Assembly: GCF_014646015.1 (NCBI RefSeq)
Contig: NZ_BMMQ01000005.1
Coordinates: forward strand, 186,001 to 250,000
Reading direction: 5' to 3'
Source of the DNA: Microbacterium nanhaiense
Lineage (GTDB): Bacteria > Actinomycetota > Actinomycetes > Actinomycetales > Microbacteriaceae
Length of the DNA: 64,000 bases
In this document: positions 1 to 8,419 of the stretch, one piece after another
How positions within the stretch are numbered: position 1 is the stretch's first letter
Layout of the letters: each line of letters begins with the position of its first letter
The notes under the pieces: generated by a model
Told to the model about the DNA's origin: nothing
The model's input: only the letters and a program-made list of their open reading frames with translations
Database searches by the model: none
Program-made: the position numbers and the translations under genes

Positions 1-345
1 GTAGAGCCACCATTCGTTCGCCGCTCCGGACCACGCGAGGGCGGCGAGCAGGGCCGTGGACGCCCAGGTGATCGTCGCCGCCGTGAGGGCGAGCTTGCGC
101 CGGTCGAAGACGTCGGCGAGCATGCCCCCGTAGAGTCCGGCGATGATCATCGGCACGAGCCCCGCGAAGGCGATCATCGCGACCGCGACATCGCTACCCG
201 TGAGGGCATACATGTGCAGCATGACGGCCATGATCGTCAGCTGGCCGCCGAGACCGCCCAGCACATTGCCGATCCAGAGCCGGGCGAACGCGGGATGCTC
301 CGTGATCGGCCGCAGATCGATGAAGTGTGAGGAACGCTGAGACAC
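1..345 (-). CDS. MFS transporter, N-terminal part (cut by window edge)
   Basis: This is the first 115 codons of a major facilitator superfamily permease; the rest lies left of the window. Read from a GTG at 345, the protein has a short cytoplasmic start, two hydrophobic helices (about residues 25-45 and 55-75), then the loop GGMLADVFDRRK, which is the MFS loop 2-3 signature (G-x-x-x-D-x-x-x-R-R-K). The next helix follows. The arrangement resembles EntS-type exporters, but the substrate cannot be read. The GTG lies 8 nt after a TACGAT box, so the mRNA is probably leaderless. It is divergent from rpsO. Confidence 0.85.
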   Translation of the reverse strand, partial: MSQRSSHFIDLRPITEHPAFARLWIGNVLGGLGGQLTIMAVMLHMYALTGSDVAVAMIAFAGLVPMIIAGLYGGMLADVFDRRKLALTAATITWASTALLAALAWSGAANEWWLY

Positions 346-353
346 GAAGCCTC

Positions 354-359
354 ATCGTA
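354..359 (-). promoter_or_regulatory. -10 box of leaderless promoter, MFS gene
   Basis: TACGAT on the minus strand ends 8 nt before the GTG start. This is the same TANNNT-to-start spacing as at a dozen other genes in the window. Confidence 0.5.
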
Positions 360-362
360 CGG

Positions 363-368
363 TAGGCT
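363..368 (+). promoter_or_regulatory. -10 box of rpsO promoter
   Basis: TAGGCT sits about 90 nt upstream of rpsO in the short divergent gap with the MFS gene. The same hexamer occurs upstream of pnp at 5809-5814. No convincing -35 is visible. Confidence 0.45.
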
Positions 369-459
369 ATGACGGTTGCCGTATTGACGGCCGCGGATAA
401 AGAGAGCTCGCGCATCCTGCGACGGGCACCGCGCAACGAGACGAAAGGGGATCACTTCT

Positions 460-729
460 ATGGCACTTGAAGCTGCAGTGAAGAAGTCGATCATCGAAGA
501 GTACGCGACGCACCCCGGTGACACCGGATCCCCCGAGGTGCAGGTTGCGATGCTGTCGCGTCGCATCTCCGACCTGACGGAGCACCTCAAGGAGCACAAG
601 CACGACCACCACTCGCGTCGTGGCCTGTTCCTGCTCGTCGGTCAGCGTCGTCGCCTGCTCGGCTACCTCCAGCGCGTCGACATCGAGCGCTACCGCGCTC
701 TGATCGCGCGCCTGGGCCTGCGTCGCTAA
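460..729 (+). CDS. rpsO: 30S ribosomal protein S15
   Basis: An 89-residue protein, the usual length of bacterial S15, a primary 16S rRNA-binding protein of the small subunit platform. The start is an ATG preceded by AAAGGGG at a good spacing. Recognisable blocks are the TGSPEVQVA segment near residue 26, the [11 protein letters not shown] turn near residue 50, and the LGLRR terminus. S15 normally sits directly before pnp. Here a 5.2-kb block of five unrelated genes separates the two, and rpsO ends at its own strong terminator. Confidence 0.98.
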   Translation: MALEAAVKKSIIEEYATHPGDTGSPEVQVAMLSRRISDLTEHLKEHKHDHHSRRGLFLLVGQRRRLLGYLQRVDIERYRALIARLGLRR

Positions 730-775
730 GACAGCAGGAGCAGAGCCGAACGCAGCCAGCGTTCAATCGACTTCT

Positions 776-810
776 CGAAAGCCCGTCCCACGGTGTGGGG
801 CGGGCTTTCG
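776..810. terminator. rpsO terminator hairpin
   Basis: A 16-bp stem, CGAAAGCCCGTCCCAC pairing with GTGGGGCGGGCTTTCG (one G-U), with a 3-nt loop. The T-tract is poor. Confidence 0.85.
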
Positions 811-907
811 TCGTCCCCGGTGGATCCGCGACACGCCGCGGGAATAGATTGATCCGTGCGTGGTTTCACCATGTATATTCAAACGCATGGAAACGGGGAG
901 CGATCTC

Positions 908-2119
908 ATGAACGACAACACCACCTGGCAGGGCATGCAGTTCGGCCTGATGAGCGTGAGCGACATCACGCGCAACCCCCTCACGGGCGAGACGCCCAGC
1001 GAGGCGCAGCGCATTCGCGACGTCGTGACGATCGCCAAGCACGCCGAGGACGCGGGCCTCGACGTCTTCGCCATCGGCGAGCACCACAACCCGCCGTTCT
1101 TCTCGTCGTCGCCGACGACGACCCTGGCGTACATCGCGGCGCAGACCGAGCGCCTGCTCGTCTCGACCTCGACGACGCTGATCACGACGAACGACCCCGT
1201 GCGCATCGCGGAGGACTACGCGATGCTCCAGCACCTATCGGGTGGCCGGATGGACCTCATGATGGGTCGCGGCAACACCGGCCCCGTGTACCCATGGTTC
1301 GGCAAGGACATCCGTCAGGGCCTGCCGCTGGCGATCGAGAACTACCAGCTCCTGCACCGCCTGTGGCGCGAGGACGTCGTCGACTTCGAGGGCAAGTTCC
1401 GCACGGCCCTCAACGGCTTCACCTCGACGCCGCGCCCGCTCGACGATGTCGCGCCGTTCGTCTGGCACGGATCCATCCGCACGCCCGAGATCGCCGAGCA
1501 GGCCGCGTACTACGGCGACGGCTTCTTCGCGAACAACATCTTCTGGCCGAAGGAGCACTACCAGCGCCTCATCAGCCTCTACCGCCAGCGCTATGCCCAC
1601 TACGGGCACGGCACGCCCGAGCAGGCGATCGTCGGCCTCGGCGGGCAGGCGTTCATGGCGAAGAACTCGCAGGATGCGATCGATCAGTTCCGCCCGTTCT
1701 TCAACGCCGCACCGGTCTACGGCAACGGTCCCTCGATGGAGGACTTCACCGAGATGACCCCGCTCACGGTCGGCTCGCCGCAGCAGGTCATCGACCGCTA
1801 CGCCGCGATGCGCGACTACTACGGCGACTACCAGCGCCAGCTGTTCCTCGTCGACCACGCGGGCCTGCCGCTGAAGATGGTGCTCGAGCAGATCGACTTC
1901 CTCGGTCAGGACGTCGTACCGGTGCTGCGGCGCGAGCTGCAGAAGAACCGTCCCGCGAACGTGCCCGACGCGCCGACGCACGCCGCGCTCGTCAAGGCCA
2001 AGTACGGTGACAAGGCGCCGCGCCAGCCGCGCCCCAACGCCAACCGTGGCGACAACGTGACGGGCGGGTCGCCGTACCAGGACACCGAGAGCGCATTCGG
2101 ATCGGCGGCCAACCGATGA
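908..2119 (+). CDS. LLM-class flavin-dependent monooxygenase, CE1758-like
   Basis: A luciferase-like (TIM-barrel) flavin monooxygenase of 403 residues. Typical features are the FAIGEHHNPPFFSSSP segment near residue 50, SGGRMDLMMGRGN near residue 115, and the later G-S-P-Q-Q-V-I-D-R-Y block. Such enzymes use reduced FMN and oxygen to oxidise small organic molecules; the substrate is unknown. The ATG at 908 is chosen because GGGGAG precedes it by 7 nt; earlier in-frame starts at 860 and 887 lack a ribosome site. A TATATT box (874-879) may be the -10. The gene overlaps its flavin-reductase partner by 4 nt (ATGA), as in the known CE1758/CE1759-type pairs. Confidence 0.88.
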   Translation: MNDNTTWQGMQFGLMSVSDITRNPLTGETPSEAQRIRDVVTIAKHAEDAGLDVFAIGEHHNPPFFSSSPTTTLAYIAAQTERLLVSTSTTLITTNDPVRIAEDYAMLQHLSGGRMDLMMGRGNTGPVYPWFGKDIRQGLPLAIENYQLLHRLWREDVVDFEGKFRTALNGFTSTPRPLDDVAPFVWHGSIRTPEIAEQAAYYGDGFFANNIFWPKEHYQRLISLYRQRYAHYGHGTPEQAIVGLGGQAFMAKNSQDAIDQFRPFFNAAPVYGNGPSMEDFTEMTPLTVGSPQQVIDRYAAMRDYYGDYQRQLFLVDHAGLPLKMVLEQIDFLGQDVVPVLRRELQKNRPANVPDAPTHAALVKAKYGDKAPRQPRPNANRGDNVTGGSPYQDTESAFGSAANR

Positions 2120-2760
2120 GCCGCAGGATCGCCGTCGTCTCGGCGGGGCTGTCGGATCCGTCCTCGACGCGCATGCTCGCCGACAAGCTCGTGCAGGCCG
2201 TCTTCGAGGCGCTCGATGATCGCGGCGTCGAGCGGGAGGCGCGCGTCTTCGAACTCCGAGATGTCGCTCACGACATCACGAACAACCTGATGACGGGTTT
2301 CGCGCCGAAGGCGCTCGCCGAGATGAACGACTACGTCGCCAAGGCCGACGCGCTGATCGCAGTGACGCCCATCTTCTCGACGAGCTACTCGGGCCTCTTC
2401 AAGAGCTGGATTGACGTGCTCGACCGCGACGCGATCGAGGGTACCCCGGTGCTCCTCGGCGCGACGGCGGGGACCGCCCGCCACTCGCTCGCGATCGATT
2501 ACGCGATGCGGCCGCTGTTCACCTATCTGCACGCCGAGCCAATCTCCACGGGCGTCTTCGCCGCCAGCAGCGATTGGGGTGCGGAGGCCGACAGCGTCGC
2601 CCCGCTGCAGAAGCGCATCGACCGTGCCGCGGGTGAGCTCGCCGACCGGCTGAGCGGATCCAGCGCTGCGCAGAAGACCGATCCCTTTGCGCCGGAGGCG
2701 TATCTCGCGGGCGGCAGTTCCTTCGAGGATCTGCTGACGAAGCTGCCGAGTCGAGGTTGA
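2116..2760 (+). CDS. LLM-partnered NADPH-dependent FMN reductase, CE1759-like
   Basis: A flavodoxin-fold FMN reductase of 214 residues that should supply FMNH2 to the preceding monooxygenase. The N-terminus IAVVSAGLSDPSSTRMLADKL is the phosphate-binding loop of the NADPH-dependent FMN reductase family. TPIFSTSYSGLFKSWID near residue 80 is the flavin-contact segment, and GATAGTARHSL lies near residue 117. The ATGA overlap with the upstream gene indicates translational coupling. The acidic, proline-rich tail is not needed for the fold. It ends before a bidirectional terminator facing the small DUF5302 gene. Confidence 0.9.
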   Translation: MSRRIAVVSAGLSDPSSTRMLADKLVQAVFEALDDRGVEREARVFELRDVAHDITNNLMTGFAPKALAEMNDYVAKADALIAVTPIFSTSYSGLFKSWIDVLDRDAIEGTPVLLGATAGTARHSLAIDYAMRPLFTYLHAEPISTGVFAASSDWGAEADSVAPLQKRIDRAAGELADRLSGSSAAQKTDPFAPEAYLAGGSSFEDLLTKLPSRG

Positions 2761-2772
2761 GCTCCTGACGCA

Positions 2773-2808
2773 CGAAACCGGCGGGCCCGTAGGGGTCCGC
2801 CGGTTTCG
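2773..2808. terminator. Bidirectional terminator between convergent genes
   Basis: CGAAACCGGCGG pairs with CCGCCGGTTTCG, with extra pairing of GGCCC/GGGTC near the loop. It serves the FMN reductase gene and the opposing DUF5302 gene. Confidence 0.85.
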
Positions 2809-2822
2809 TCGTCGGGGGCAGC

Positions 2823-3002
2823 TCAGCCGCTCTTGCGGCGGAACTGTCGCTGGGTGTGGGCCGAGTGCGTCTCGTGGATGGCGGAGTCACCGTCGAGGTG
2901 GGCCTCGCCCGCCCGCTGGTGGGCGTTCTTCTTCTCGAGCGCCTCTCGGAACTTGCGCTTCATCTCCTCGCTGGGAGTGACATCATCGTCGTGACCGGTC
3001 AT
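2823..3002 (-). CDS. DUF5302 family small protein
   Basis: A 59-residue, highly charged, cytoplasmic protein. It begins MTGHDDDVTPSEEMKRKFRE, continues with an A-L-E-K-K segment and an acidic-histidine middle, and ends in R-R-K-S-G. The S-E-E-M-K-R-K-F-R-E-A-L-E-K-K pattern matches the short actinobacterial DUF5302 family of unknown function. The start is an ATG at 3002. Codon use is ordinary for the window. The gene is convergent with the FMN reductase and faces the terminator at 2773-2808. Confidence 0.8.
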   Translation of the reverse strand: MTGHDDDVTPSEEMKRKFREALEKKNAHQRAGEAHLDGDSAIHETHSAHTQRQFRRKSG

Positions 3003-3127
3003 GGCCCCAGGCTAGTGCGCGCGCGTCGGCGGGACAAGGCGTCTCGTCGGCCACGGGCCGGTGAACAGTCCGGGAACAGTGCGGAAAACGGGGTGCGCCG
3101 ACAGGTCGCGAAGCGCATCCTGAAGCC

Positions 3128-5068
3128 ATGCGCGTCGCGATCGTCACCGAGAGCTTCCTTCCGCACATGAACGGCGTCACGAACTCCGTCCTCCAGGTGT
3201 CCCGGCACCTGCGCGAACTCGGGCACGAAGTGCTCATCATCGCCCCGAAGGCCCCGGGCGGCCAGTCCGACGACCAGGCCACGTACCTCGCCTCCGTCCC
3301 GCTGCCGAGCTATCCGGATGTGCGTGTCGCGATCGCGCCGGTCGCGCAGCTGAAGCGGATCCTCGCCGGTTTCGACGTCGTTCACCTCGCGTCGCCGGCC
3401 GTGCTCGGTTGGCAGGGCCTCGTCGCCGCCGATACGCTCGGCCTGCCCACGGTCGCGGTTTATCAGACGGACGTCATCGCGTACACCGCGCGGTACGGGG
3501 TGGCTGGCGTGGCGGCGCTCGCCGAGGCCCACGTGGCGCGCCTGCACCGCCGCGCCACCATGTCGCTCGTGCCCTCGAGCGCCGCCGAGCGGCAGCTCGA
3601 GGCGCTCGGCGTCGACCGCATGTGGCGCTGGGGGCGGGGCGTGGACGCCGAGAAGTTCTCGCCCGCACGGCGCTCGGAGCAGTGGCGCGCGGAGCTCGCG
3701 CCGGGACAGAAGATCATCGGCTATGTCGGCCGGCTCGCGCCCGAGAAGCAGGTCGAGGATCTGAGGGTCCTGAACGACATCCCCGGCGCGCGGCTGGTGA
3801 TCGTCGGAGACGGACCGGAACGCGCCCGGCTCGAACGGGAGCTCCCGGGGGCCGTGTTCACGGGCTTCCTCGGCGGCGACGAGCTCGGCCGCGCCGTCGC
3901 GAGTTTCGACGTGTTCGTTCACCCCGGCGAATCGGAGACCTTCTGTCAGACGGTGCAGGAGGCCCTCGCCAGCGGCGTTCCCGTCGTCGCGACAGGATCC
4001 GGCGGCCCGGTCGACCTCGTGCGGAGCTCGATCGACGGCTGGCTCTACACGCCGGGCGACCTGGAGGACCTGCGCGCGCGGGTCGTCGACCTGGTGGGCG
4101 ACGACGCCAAGAGGCTCGCGTTCGGATCCGCCGCGCGGGAGAGTGTGCGGGCGCGCACCTGGCGCGCGCTGACGGAGCAGCTCGTCGCGCACTATCTCGA
4201 GGCCGTTCGCCTGAAGCACTTCGACCGCAACCTGCTCGCGCGCTCGGTCACGCGTCCGCTCGCGCCGGCACTGGCGCCGCTGCGGCCGCGTTGGCGCCGC
4301 TTCGTCGCGCTCGGCGACTCTCTCACCGAGGGGCTATGCGACACATCGCGCATGATGGACGGGCACTACCGGGGCTGGGCCGATCGGCTCGCCACGATGC
4401 TCGCCGAGAACGAGGGCGACGACTTCCTCTACGCGAATCTGGCGGTGCGCAGCCGGCGCATGCGCGACCTCGCGGGCGAGCAGGTGCCGGCGGCACTCGA
4501 GCTGAAGCCGGACCTCGTGGCCATCTTCATGGGCTCCAACGACCTCGTCAGCCACGCGGCGGATCCCGTGCGGCTCGCGCGCGAGCTCGAGGCGAGTGTG
4601 CGCGCGCTGCGTGAGGCCGGCGCCGACGTGTTGCTCGTCACACCCTTCCTCCCGCGCCGGAGGGCCGCTCGCCCCTTCGCGCGGCGTTTCGCCCGCTTCG
4701 CGCACGAGATGCGTCGCGTCGCGCGCGACACGGGCGCCTACCTCGTCGACGTCGAGGCGTTGCCCGAGCTGAGCGACCTCGAGATGTTCGCGGACGACAG
4801 GGTGCACCTCGCCAGTCGCGGCCACCGGTTGCTGTCGTATCGGGCGGCCGAGGTCCTCGGGGTGCCCGACGCGGCGCACCTCGGCGACCTCGACGACGCG
4901 CTCCACACGGATCCCGATCCCGCGTCGAGCCCCTGGCTCACGGCACACGCCCTGCCGTGGATTTGGCGCCGGATCAACGGGCGAACGGCCGGGGACGGGA
5001 TCGTCGCCAAGCACAGCGACTACGTCGTGATACCCGGCCGCCGCCGCGGTCAGCGCGCCGACGCCTGA
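3128..5068 (+). CDS. Fused GT4 glycosyltransferase / SGNH hydrolase
   Basis: One 646-residue reading frame holds two enzymes. Residues 1 to about 370 are a GT-B, GT4-family glycosyltransferase: N-terminal TESFLPHMNGVTNSV, GYVGRLAPEKQ near residue 200, and E-S-E-T-F-C-Q-T-V-Q-E (the E-x7-E donor motif) near residue 280. It resembles the GDP-mannose-dependent MgtA/PimB' type of lipid mannosyltransferase. Residues about 395-600 are an SGNH/GDSL esterase: block I GDSLTEG, block III GSND, and block V D-D-R-V-H-L with the catalytic Asp/His. No signal peptide is visible, so both should act at the inner face of the membrane. The stop lies in the palindrome CTGACGCGTCAG, which also contains the stop of the convergent ThuA gene. 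The donor sugar is inferred, not shown. Confidence 0.88.
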   Translation: MRVAIVTESFLPHMNGVTNSVLQVSRHLRELGHEVLIIAPKAPGGQSDDQATYLASVPLPSYPDVRVAIAPVAQLKRILAGFDVVHLASPAVLGWQGLVAADTLGLPTVAVYQTDVIAYTARYGVAGVAALAEAHVARLHRRATMSLVPSSAAERQLEALGVDRMWRWGRGVDAEKFSPARRSEQWRAELAPGQKIIGYVGRLAPEKQVEDLRVLNDIPGARLVIVGDGPERARLERELPGAVFTGFLGGDELGRAVASFDVFVHPGESETFCQTVQEALASGVPVVATGSGGPVDLVRSSIDGWLYTPGDLEDLRARVVDLVGDDAKRLAFGSAARESVRARTWRALTEQLVAHYLEAVRLKHFDRNLLARSVTRPLAPALAPLRPRWRRFVALGDSLTEGLCDTSRMMDGHYRGWADRLATMLAENEGDDFLYANLAVRSRRMRDLAGEQVPAALELKPDLVAIFMGSNDLVSHAADPVRLARELEASVRALREAGADVLLVTPFLPRRRAARPFARRFARFAHEMRRVARDTGAYLVDVEALPELSDLEMFADDRVHLASRGHRLLSYRAAEVLGVPDAAHLGDLDDALHTDPDPASSPWLTAHALPWIWRRINGRTAGDGIVAKHSDYVVIPGRRRGQRADA

Positions 5069-5072
5069 CGCG

Positions 5073-5762
5073 TCAGCGCGACGCCCAGAGGAGGCCGCGC
5101 TCGATGAGCGTGCGCACGTTCGGATCCTCGAGGACCTCGGGGGAGTGGCCCGGGGTGGCGACGAAGATCCGGCCCTCGCCCCAGAGCCGCGTCCAGACCA
5201 CCGGTGAGGTGATGGGGCGGTGCCACGGGTGGTACGGCTGCACGGGGTGGGTCGTCGTGGCGAGCACATCGATCAGGTCGTCGTGCAGCACCCAGTACTG
5301 CTCGGTCGTCAGCTCGAAGTCGTCGAGGCCGCGCGTGATCTCGTGATCCCGGTCCGTGATGTGGACGGTGTAGGTGAGGAAGTTGTCGGATCCGTCGCCC
5401 GCGCGCAGATCCGGGGCCTTCGACGGGTGGGTCGCGAACTGGCCGCCCACGAGCTGCAGATAGTCGGAGTTGTTGCGGTAGGAGTCGGCGATGCCGCCGT
5501 GCCAGCCGGCGAAGCCCGTGCCCGCGATGATCGCGTCGCGGAGGCCCGCGAAGGCCTCCCGGGAGATCTCCGACATCGTCACGGACTGAAGGATGAGGTC
5601 GGTCTCGGCCATCACGGCCTCGTCGGTGTAGATCTCGTTCGCCTCCTCGATCCGCACGTCGAAGCCGTTCGCCTCGAGGAATGGGACGAAGAGGTCGGTC
5701 GCGGCGACGGGCTGGTGCCCGTCCCATCCGCCTCGGACGATGAGGGCCTTCTTCGCGGTCAT
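5073..5762 (-). CDS. ThuA domain protein
   Basis: A 229-residue ThuA-like protein (class I glutamine-amidotransferase-like fold), often found with sugar catabolism. It starts MTAKKALIVRGGWDGHQP, continues with GFAGWHGGIADSYRNN near residue 85, GGQFATHP near 105, the T-E-Q-Y-W-V-L-H block near 160, and VVWTRLWGEGRIFVATPGH near the end. The ATG at 5762 has GGAG shortly upstream; an in-frame upstream extension lacks a ribosome site and is rejected. The exact reaction is unknown for the family. It is convergent with the fused transferase/hydrolase, with only 4 nt between stop codons. Confidence 0.88.
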   Translation of the reverse strand: MTAKKALIVRGGWDGHQPVAATDLFVPFLEANGFDVRIEEANEIYTDEAVMAETDLILQSVTMSEISREAFAGLRDAIIAGTGFAGWHGGIADSYRNNSDYLQLVGGQFATHPSKAPDLRAGDGSDNFLTYTVHITDRDHEITRGLDDFELTTEQYWVLHDDLIDVLATTTHPVQPYHPWHRPITSPVVWTRLWGEGRIFVATPGHSPEVLEDPNVRTLIERGLLWASR

Positions 5763-5808
5763 TGAGTCTCCTTCGATCTCGGTTGTCCCTCTATTCAAGC
5801 GCCCCTGA

Positions 5809-5814
5809 TAGGCT
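5809..5814 (+). promoter_or_regulatory. Candidate -10 box of pnp promoter
   Basis: TAGGCT, identical to the candidate rpsO -10 box, lies about 28 nt before the pnp leader hairpin. The best -35 candidate, TTGTCC at 5783-5788, is 20 nt away, longer than usual. Confidence 0.4.
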
Positions 5815-5841
5815 GAAAGCACACAATTGAACATATTCAGC

Positions 5842-5937
5842 GGAGCAGGCTTGATAGGAGCTGGTCTCTAGAAGTGGCTTCCCGGGTCTTCCCGGTGGGT
5901 TTCTCCTGGTGGCCAGCATGGCATCCTCTCCTGCTCC
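5842..5937 (+). promoter_or_regulatory. Structured pnp leader hairpin
   Basis: A long interrupted stem precedes pnp. GGAGCAGG (5842-5849) pairs with CCTGCTCC (5930-5937), AGGA (5856-5859) with TCCT (5924-5927), and GCTGGTC (5860-5866) with GGCCAGC (5911-5917, one G-U). Small hairpins GAAG-TGG-CTTC and CCGGG-TCTT-CCCGG sit in the top. In other bacteria the pnp leader is a double-stranded target cut by RNase III and then by PNPase for autoregulation. A similar role is inferred here. Confidence 0.65.
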
Positions 5938-5991
5938 TTCACGTACGCCCAGTCATCAGCTCGGGCACGCACGTATAAAAGGAGGGATCCC

Positions 5992-8244
5992 TTGGAGGGT
6001 CCAGAAATCACTGCAGCCGAGGCCGTTCTCGACAACGGCCGCTTCGGAACGCGCACCATCCGATTCGAGACCGGTCGCCTCGCGCAGCAGGCGCAGGGCG
6101 CCGTCGCCGCCTACCTCGACGAAGAGACCATGCTTCTCTCCGCTACGAGCGCCGGCAAGCACCCCCGCGAGGGCTTCGACTTCTTCCCGCTGACGGTCGA
6201 CGTCGAAGAGCGCTCCTACGCCGCGGGCAAGATCCCCGGCTCGTTCTTCCGTCGCGAGGGCCGCCCCTCGACCGAGGCCATCCTGGTGTGCCGCCTCATC
6301 GACCGCCCGCTGCGCCCGTCGTTCGTGAACGGCCTGCGCAACGAGGTTCAGATCGTCGTGACGGTGCTCTCGATCGCACCGGGCGAGTTCTACGATGCCC
6401 TCGCGATCAACGCCGCCTCGGCGTCGACGCAGATCTCCGGCCTGCCCTTCTCGGGTCCCATCGCCGGCGTGCGCCTCGCGCTCATCCCCGGGCTCGGCCA
6501 GCACGAGGACCAGTGGGTCGCGTTCCCGAACGCGGAGCAGGTCGATCAGGCCGTGTTCGACCTGATGGTCGCGGGCCGCGTGCTCGACAACGGCGACGTC
6601 GCGATCATGATGGTCGAGGCGGAGGCCACGGAGGGGTCGTGGAACCTCATCCGCGGCGGTGCCGTGAAGCCCAACGAAGAGGTCGTCGCCGGCGGTCTCG
6701 AGGCCGCCAAGCCCTTCATCAAGCAGCTCGTCGCGGCGCAGGCCGAGATGGCCGCGTCGTCGACGCGCGCCCCGCTCGAGTTCCCGGTGTTCGCCTCGTA
6801 CTCCGACGAGGTCTTCGCCGTCGTGCGCGACGCGGCCCTGGAAGAGCTCAAGGGTATCTACCAGATCGCCGACAAGCAGCAGCGCCAGGACGCCGACGAC
6901 GCACTGAAGGATCGCGTCAAGGCAGAGGTCGCCGCCAAGGTGGAGGCCGGCGAGCTTCCCGCCTCGGCGAACGCAGAGGTCTCCGCTGCCTACAAGTCGG
7001 TCACGAAGGACGTCGTCCGCGGTCGCATCCTCACCGATGGTGTGCGCATCGACGGCCGCGGCCTCGCCGACATCCGCCCGCTCGACGCCGAGGTGCAGGT
7101 CATCCCGCGCGTGCACGGTTCGGCGATCTTCCAGCGCGGCGAGACCCAGATCCTGGGCGTCACCACGCTGAACATGCTCAAGATGGAGCAGCAGATCGAC
7201 TCGCTCTCGCCGACCACGTCGAAGCGGTACATGCACCACTACAACTTCCCGCCCTACTCGACGGGTGAGACGGGCCGCGTCGGCAGCCCGAAGCGTCGCG
7301 AGATCGGTCACGGCTTCCTTGCTGAGCGCGCCCTCGTGCCGGTGCTGCCGACGCGCGAGGAGTTCCCCTACGCGATCCGCCAGGTCTCGGAGGCTCTCGG
7401 TTCGAACGGCTCCACCTCGATGGGCTCGGTCTGCGCCTCGACGCTCTCGCTGCTGAACGCGGGTGTGCCGCTGCGCGCCCCCGTCGCCGGCATCGCGATG
7501 GGCCTCGTGTCGGAGGACGTCGATGGCGAGACGCGTTACGCGGCCCTCACCGACATCCTCGGCGCCGAGGACGCCCTGGGCGACATGGACTTCAAGGTCG
7601 CCGGCACGAGCGAGTTCGTGACGGCCCTCCAGCTCGACACGAAGCTCGACGGCATCCCCTCCGAGGTGCTCGCCGGCGCGCTGACCCAGGCGAAGGACGC
7701 GCGCCTGCGCATCCTCGACGTCCTGAACTCGGCGATCGACGCCCCCGACGAGATGGCGCCGACGGCTCCGCGCGTGATCAGCGTGCAGATCCCCGTCGAC
7801 AAGATCGGTGAGCTCATCGGCCCGAAGGGCAAGACGATCAACGCGATCCAGGACGAGACGGGTGCCACGATCTCGATCGAGGAGGACGGCACCGTCTACA
7901 TCGGCGCGACCGACGGGCCGGCGGCCGACGCCGCGCGCGCCCAGGTCAACGCGATCGCCAACCCGACCAACCCCGAGGTCGGCGAGCAGTACCTCGGTAC
8001 GGCCGTCAACATCGCGAAGTTCGGCGTGTTCGTCTCCCTCCTCCCAGGCAAGGACGGCCTGCTGCACGTCACCGAGCTGCGCAAGCTCAACGGCGGCAAG
8101 CGCGTCGAGACGATCGAGGACGTCGTGAGCGTCGGTCAGAAGCTGCTCGTCAAGATCTCGAAGGTCGACGACCGCGGAAAGCTCTCGCTCGAGCTCGTGC
8201 AGGAAGAGGGCGCTGAGCCCGAAGCCGAGGCGACCGAAGCCTGA
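5992..8244 (+). CDS. pnp: Polyribonucleotide nucleotidyltransferase (PNPase)
   Basis: A 750-residue PNPase, a 3'-to-5' phosphorolytic exoribonuclease and RNA tailing enzyme. The two RNase PH-like domains are visible: the first includes [12 protein letters not shown] and [12 protein letters not shown] near residue 85, and the second includes the [12 protein letters not shown] segment near 375 and [11 protein letters not shown] near 470. Then come a KH domain ([19 protein letters not shown], about residue 605) and an S1 domain ([16 protein letters not shown], about residue 680). The start is a TTG preceded by a near-perfect AAAAGGAGG at 5977-5985. A TTG start behind a folded leader suits translational control. 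Confidence 0.97.
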   Translation: MEGPEITAAEAVLDNGRFGTRTIRFETGRLAQQAQGAVAAYLDEETMLLSATSAGKHPREGFDFFPLTVDVEERSYAAGKIPGSFFRREGRPSTEAILVCRLIDRPLRPSFVNGLRNEVQIVVTVLSIAPGEFYDALAINAASASTQISGLPFSGPIAGVRLALIPGLGQHEDQWVAFPNAEQVDQAVFDLMVAGRVLDNGDVAIMMVEAEATEGSWNLIRGGAVKPNEEVVAGGLEAAKPFIKQLVAAQAEMAASSTRAPLEFPVFASYSDEVFAVVRDAALEELKGIYQIADKQQRQDADDALKDRVKAEVAAKVEAGELPASANAEVSAAYKSVTKDVVRGRILTDGVRIDGRGLADIRPLDAEVQVIPRVHGSAIFQRGETQILGVTTLNMLKMEQQIDSLSPTTSKRYMHHYNFPPYSTGETGRVGSPKRREIGHGFLAERALVPVLPTREEFPYAIRQVSEALGSNGSTSMGSVCASTLSLLNAGVPLRAPVAGIAMGLVSEDVDGETRYAALTDILGAEDALGDMDFKVAGTSEFVTALQLDTKLDGIPSEVLAGALTQAKDARLRILDVLNSAIDAPDEMAPTAPRVISVQIPVDKIGELIGPKGKTINAIQDETGATISIEEDGTVYIGATDGPAADAARAQVNAIANPTNPEVGEQYLGTAVNIAKFGVFVSLLPGKDGLLHVTELRKLNGGKRVETIEDVVSVGQKLLVKISKVDDRGKLSLELVQEEGAEPEAEATEA

Positions 8245-8261
8245 TTTCCAGACGCTGTAGT

Positions 8262-8302
8262 CGAGGGCCTCGCTTTCCGAAACGCCGGAATCGAGGCCCT
8301 CG
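8262..8302 (+). terminator. Hairpin after pnp
   Basis: CGAGGGCCTCG (8262-8272) is a perfect inverted repeat of CGAGGCCCTCG (8292-8302), with a further TTCCG/CGGAA stem in the loop. There is no T-tract. Probable terminator or 3'-end stabiliser. Confidence 0.7.
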
Positions 8303-8419
8303 GCCGTGACGCGGGATAGGGTGGATGAAAGCCGCGGCGCCTCAGCGCGCGGCTTTCATACTGCACACATGCCCACACTGCGCCAGATACAGCACTGACC
8401 TCGACGAAGCGGATCAACG

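Noticed and set aside
860-907. Upstream starts (GTG 860, ATG 887) for the flavin monooxygenase
   Set aside because: Neither has a ribosome site; the ATG at 908 follows GGGGAG at ideal spacing and begins the conserved sequence.
5956-8067. A 703-codon minus-strand frame opposite pnp
   Set aside because: It is antisense to pnp with no recognisable motif.
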